Part shown: positions 61,901 through 64,000 of the stretch, piece after piece
How positions within the stretch are numbered: position 1 is the first letter of the stretch
Layout: each line of letters starts with the position of its first letter
DNA from: SCQP01 sp050747745
GTDB taxonomy: Bacteria; Acidobacteriota; Terriglobia; Terriglobales; SCQP01
NCBI GenBank assembly: GCA_050747745.1
Contig: JBOGKM010000040.1
Coordinates: 1-64,000, forward strand
Reading direction: 5' to 3'
Length of the DNA stretch: 64,000 bases
Position numbers and translations under genes: made by a program
Notes under the pieces: generated by a model
Told to the model about the DNA's origin: nothing
The model's database searches: none
The model's input: the letters and a program-made list of their open reading frames with translations, nothing else

Positions 61901-62563
61901 CTGCAGATCATCCGGCGAAATTTTGCCGCTGCGCGCCGCCTGGACGAGGCGTTCGCACTCGGCAGAGAAATCGGTAAAGTTGCGGCTCTCCGCCTGCTTC
62001 ACCACAGGCACCAACAGCGAGCGCCCTCCGGCGCGCTCCACATCCACCGCCAGACCCAGGTTCACGTGTCCGCGTTCAATGCGGCTGGGCCGCCCGTCAG
62101 CGATCGTGTAGGCGCGATTCAGCGCTGGGAACGCCTCCAGTGCGCGCACCATGGCCCAGGCCAGCAGTGGCGTGATCGCCAGCTTTTTGCCCTGCGGCGC
62201 CAAGGTCTGGTTCATCTGACGGCGGTTCAGCTCGAGCAACTCGACCGCGATCGAGCGCTGCGATGTCGCCGTCGGGACCGCAAGGCTGGCTTCCATGTTG
62301 GCGGCCAGCCGCTCCGCCGGCCCGCTAAGCGCGCTCACCGTGTCGCCAGGCAGCAGAGCCATCGGCGGCGCCGCAGCGGCGTGGGCGGCCGGAGCGGCGG
62401 CGTGTCCATTGCCGGCCAGGCGGTCAAAAATGCTGCGCCAGGCTTCCGGCACGGCTTGCGAGTTGGCCCGATACAACCGCCAGAGTTCGCGCCCATAGCC
62501 TCCGTTGGCGCCCAAGGTTTCCAAATAAGTTTCGATCTGTGCGTCGGGTTCGCTGAGCGGCAT
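58967..62563 (-). CDS. kgd: 2-Oxoglutarate dehydrogenase E1 fused to a succinyltransferase domain (KGD-type)
   Basis: A 1198-aa multifunctional TCA enzyme with the actinobacterial KGD/OdhA layout. The N-terminal SucA-type segment ([20 protein letters not shown]) is followed by an E2-like catalytic domain (about 90-325; [51 protein letters not shown]) and the ThDP E1 domain (about 340-1198). Diagnostic E1 segments: [77 protein letters not shown]. No lipoyl domain is present. AGGAG precedes the ATG. It decarboxylates 2-oxoglutarate and passes the succinyl group on to a lipoylated partner encoded elsewhere. Confidence 0.95.
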   Translation of the reverse strand: [1198 protein letters not shown]

Positions 62564-62607
62564 AGTTGTTTCTCCTAAAATTATACCTGTCTGAATAGGA
62601 GATCTCT

Positions 62608-64000
62608 GTGACCGCTGATCCCGCCGATCTCGCGCTGAATGCCGCGGTGCGGCTGCAGCTCTGGCAGAAATTGGCCACCGAAGTGGAGCGTTATCTGCGG
62701 CAGGTCGCCGCAGCGCCGGTGGCGCCCCCGCTGGATGCGGCCGCGCTGCGTGGCGAGCTGGCCCGCATTGGTTTTGGCGGCATGGAACCGGTGGAGGCGA
62801 TGCAGTTTGCCGTCACGGGACTGTGGGCGCAGCAGGTGCATACGCCGCATCCGCGATATTTCGGTCTGTTCAATCCCGCGCCCACCACCATGGGCGTAAT
62901 CGCCGATGCGTTGGTGGCGGCTTTCAATCCGCAGCTCGCCGCCTGGAGCCACGCGCCGTTCGCGGCCGAGGTGGAAGAGCATTTGCTACGCGAGGTGGCG
63001 GTCAAATTCGGCTACGAGCGCGCAAGCGCCGATGGTGTCTTCACCAGCGGCGGTGCCGAAGCCAACCACACCGCGCTGCTGTGCGCCCTCACCCACGCCT
63101 TTCCGGAATACGCCCGCGGCGGCGCCCGCGCGCTGCCGCAAGCGCCGGCCATTTATGTCTCCAGCCAGAGCCATCACTCCATGTTGAAGGCGGCGCGGCT
63201 GTGCGGCCTGGGAACGGACGTAGTGCGCGTGCTGGAGGTCGATGCCGGGCTGCGCCTGCAGCCTGAGGCCGCAGCGGCCGCCCTCGGCCGCGACCGCTCA
63301 GTCGGACTGCGTCCGCTGCTGCTGGTTGCAACCGTGGGCACGACGAGCGCAGGCGTGGTGGATCCGGTGGGGGCACTGGCCGAGTTGGCGGCGCGTGAAG
63401 GTCTCTGGCTGCACGCCGATGCCGCCTGGGGCGGTCTGGCGGCGCTAGTGCCCGAGCTGCACCCGGTGATCGCCGGCATCGAGCGCGCAGATTCCATCAC
63501 CTTCGACGCCCACAAGTCGCTCTCGGTGCCGATGGCCGCGGGCATGCTGCTCACACGCCATCCTGAGATTCTCGAACGCACGTTCCGCGTAGGCGAAAAC
63601 TATATGCCCCGCGACGCCGCCGCCAGGGGTGATGCCGGCGTGGATCCTTTTGCGCACTCGATGCAGTGGTCGCGCCGCTTCATCGGGTTGAAGCTGTTTC
63701 TCTCGCTCGCCGTGGCCGGCTGGGGCGGCTACACCGCTGTGCTGCGCCATCAGCTGGCGATGGCCGAGCTGCTGCGAACGGCCGCACCCGCGGCGGGCTG
63801 GCGTGTGGTCAACGACACGCCACTGCCTCTGGTCTGCCTGGCCGATGCCGCTGAGGGCGGCGACCGGCCCGAATATATCGAAGCGATGGTGCGCGCGGCG
63901 GTCGCCTCCGGCGAAGTTTGGGTGTCGGCGGCTGCGCTGCCGCACCGCCGCGCCGCCATACGCTGCTGCATCACCAACTACCGTACCCAGCCCGCCGATC
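62608..64000 (+). CDS. PLP-dependent group II decarboxylase (truncated by the window end)
   Basis: At least 464 residues of a fold-type I PLP enzyme related to glutamate, aromatic-L-amino-acid and diaminobutyrate decarboxylases. Seen: HPRYFGLFNPAPTTMGVIAD, VFTSGGAEANHTALLCALTH, YVSSQSHHSMLKAARLCGLG (cofactor-stacking His), VATVGTTSAGVVDPVGALAE, WLHADAAWGGLAALVPE (the Asp binding the pyridine nitrogen) and the catalytic-lysine motif SITFDAHKSLSVP (Lys near 304). GTG 62608 is preceded by AGGAG. The substrate is not determinable. The gene is divergent from kgd and continues beyond the window. Confidence 0.88.
   Translation, partial: MTADPADLALNAAVRLQLWQKLATEVERYLRQVAAAPVAPPLDAAALRGELARIGFGGMEPVEAMQFAVTGLWAQQVHTPHPRYFGLFNPAPTTMGVIADALVAAFNPQLAAWSHAPFAAEVEEHLLREVAVKFGYERASADGVFTSGGAEANHTALLCALTHAFPEYARGGARALPQAPAIYVSSQSHHSMLKAARLCGLGTDVVRVLEVDAGLRLQPEAAAAALGRDRSVGLRPLLLVATVGTTSAGVVDPVGALAELAAREGLWLHADAAWGGLAALVPELHPVIAGIERADSITFDAHKSLSVPMAAGMLLTRHPEILERTFRVGENYMPRDAAARGDAGVDPFAHSMQWSRRFIGLKLFLSLAVAGWGGYTAVLRHQLAMAELLRTAAPAAGWRVVNDTPLPLVCLADAAEGGDRPEYIEAMVRAAVASGEVWVSAAALPHRRAAIRCCITNYRTQPAD

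Noticed and set aside
62580..62585. A TATAAT on the minus strand upstream of kgd
   Set aside because: Its start site would fall on or inside the kgd Shine-Dalgarno, so as a kgd promoter it does not work well.

Overview
The window looks like chromosomal DNA of an Acidobacteriota member. The evidence is the GC-rich, gene-dense layout, an Oar-like TonB-dependent receptor with a carboxypeptidase-regulatory domain, an ADOP-type permease (the MacB/FtsX arrangement abundant in that phylum), two PEP-CTERM proteins, and a KGD-type 2-oxoglutarate dehydrogenase. No rRNA, tRNA, CRISPR array, prophage or intact insertion sequence was seen. Most of the DNA is core metabolism and information processing, with a few decayed genes between.

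Layout. 1-4.1 kb: start of a secreted protein, a large TonB-dependent receptor, and a dead IS1380-like transposase. 4.1-7.5 kb: YbjQ-like protein, MFS transporter, ornithine-cyclodeaminase-like enzyme and TetR regulator. 7.5-10 kb: ADOP permease. 10-18.1 kb: two PEP-CTERM genes, each behind a sigma-54 promoter, enclosing a DUF4142 protein, a Nudix hydrolase, GatB, an FAH-family enzyme and envelope proteins. 18.1-23.6 kb: class I fumarase, a four-unit zinc-ribbon protein and the three-gene transhydrogenase. 23.6-24.7 kb: a small c-type haem protein between two apparently non-coding stretches. 24.7-34 kb: TPR protein, PurA, thioredoxin, RsmA, RNase J, an SH3/TPR protein, a truncated glycosyltransferase, two small membrane proteins and UvrC. 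34.1-43.4 kb: OmpA lipoprotein, heterodimeric ABC exporter, shikimate kinase, a decayed VOC gene, sigma/anti-sigma pair, YchF, a zinc-ribbon membrane protein and a probable selenoprotein. 43.4-52 kb: Pnp and RpsO, a DegP-like protease, then infC-rpmI-rplT-pheS-pheT. 52-64 kb: SurA-like isomerase, YhaM-like nuclease, BlaI-type regulator, two glycosyltransferases, Lnt, KGD and the start of a PLP decarboxylase.

Main points. (1) A thioredoxin-like gene at 42868-43428 carries an in-frame UGA exactly where the first cysteine of a CxxC motif belongs (UxxC), followed by a bacterial-type SECIS hairpin, so it is a strong selenoprotein candidate. (2) Both PEP-CTERM genes have near-perfect -24/-12 promoters and a shared upstream TGCA-N6-TGCA motif whose distances differ by about two helical turns, which suggests a sigma-54/activator regulon. 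(3) About fifteen genes have a TANNNT -10 hexamer only 5-8 nt before the start codon, mostly without a Shine-Dalgarno, which suggests widespread leaderless transcription. (4) infC starts at AUU, PheT lacks its tRNA-binding OB domain, and the ABC pair is catalytically asymmetric. Four decayed genes or gene fragments are also described.
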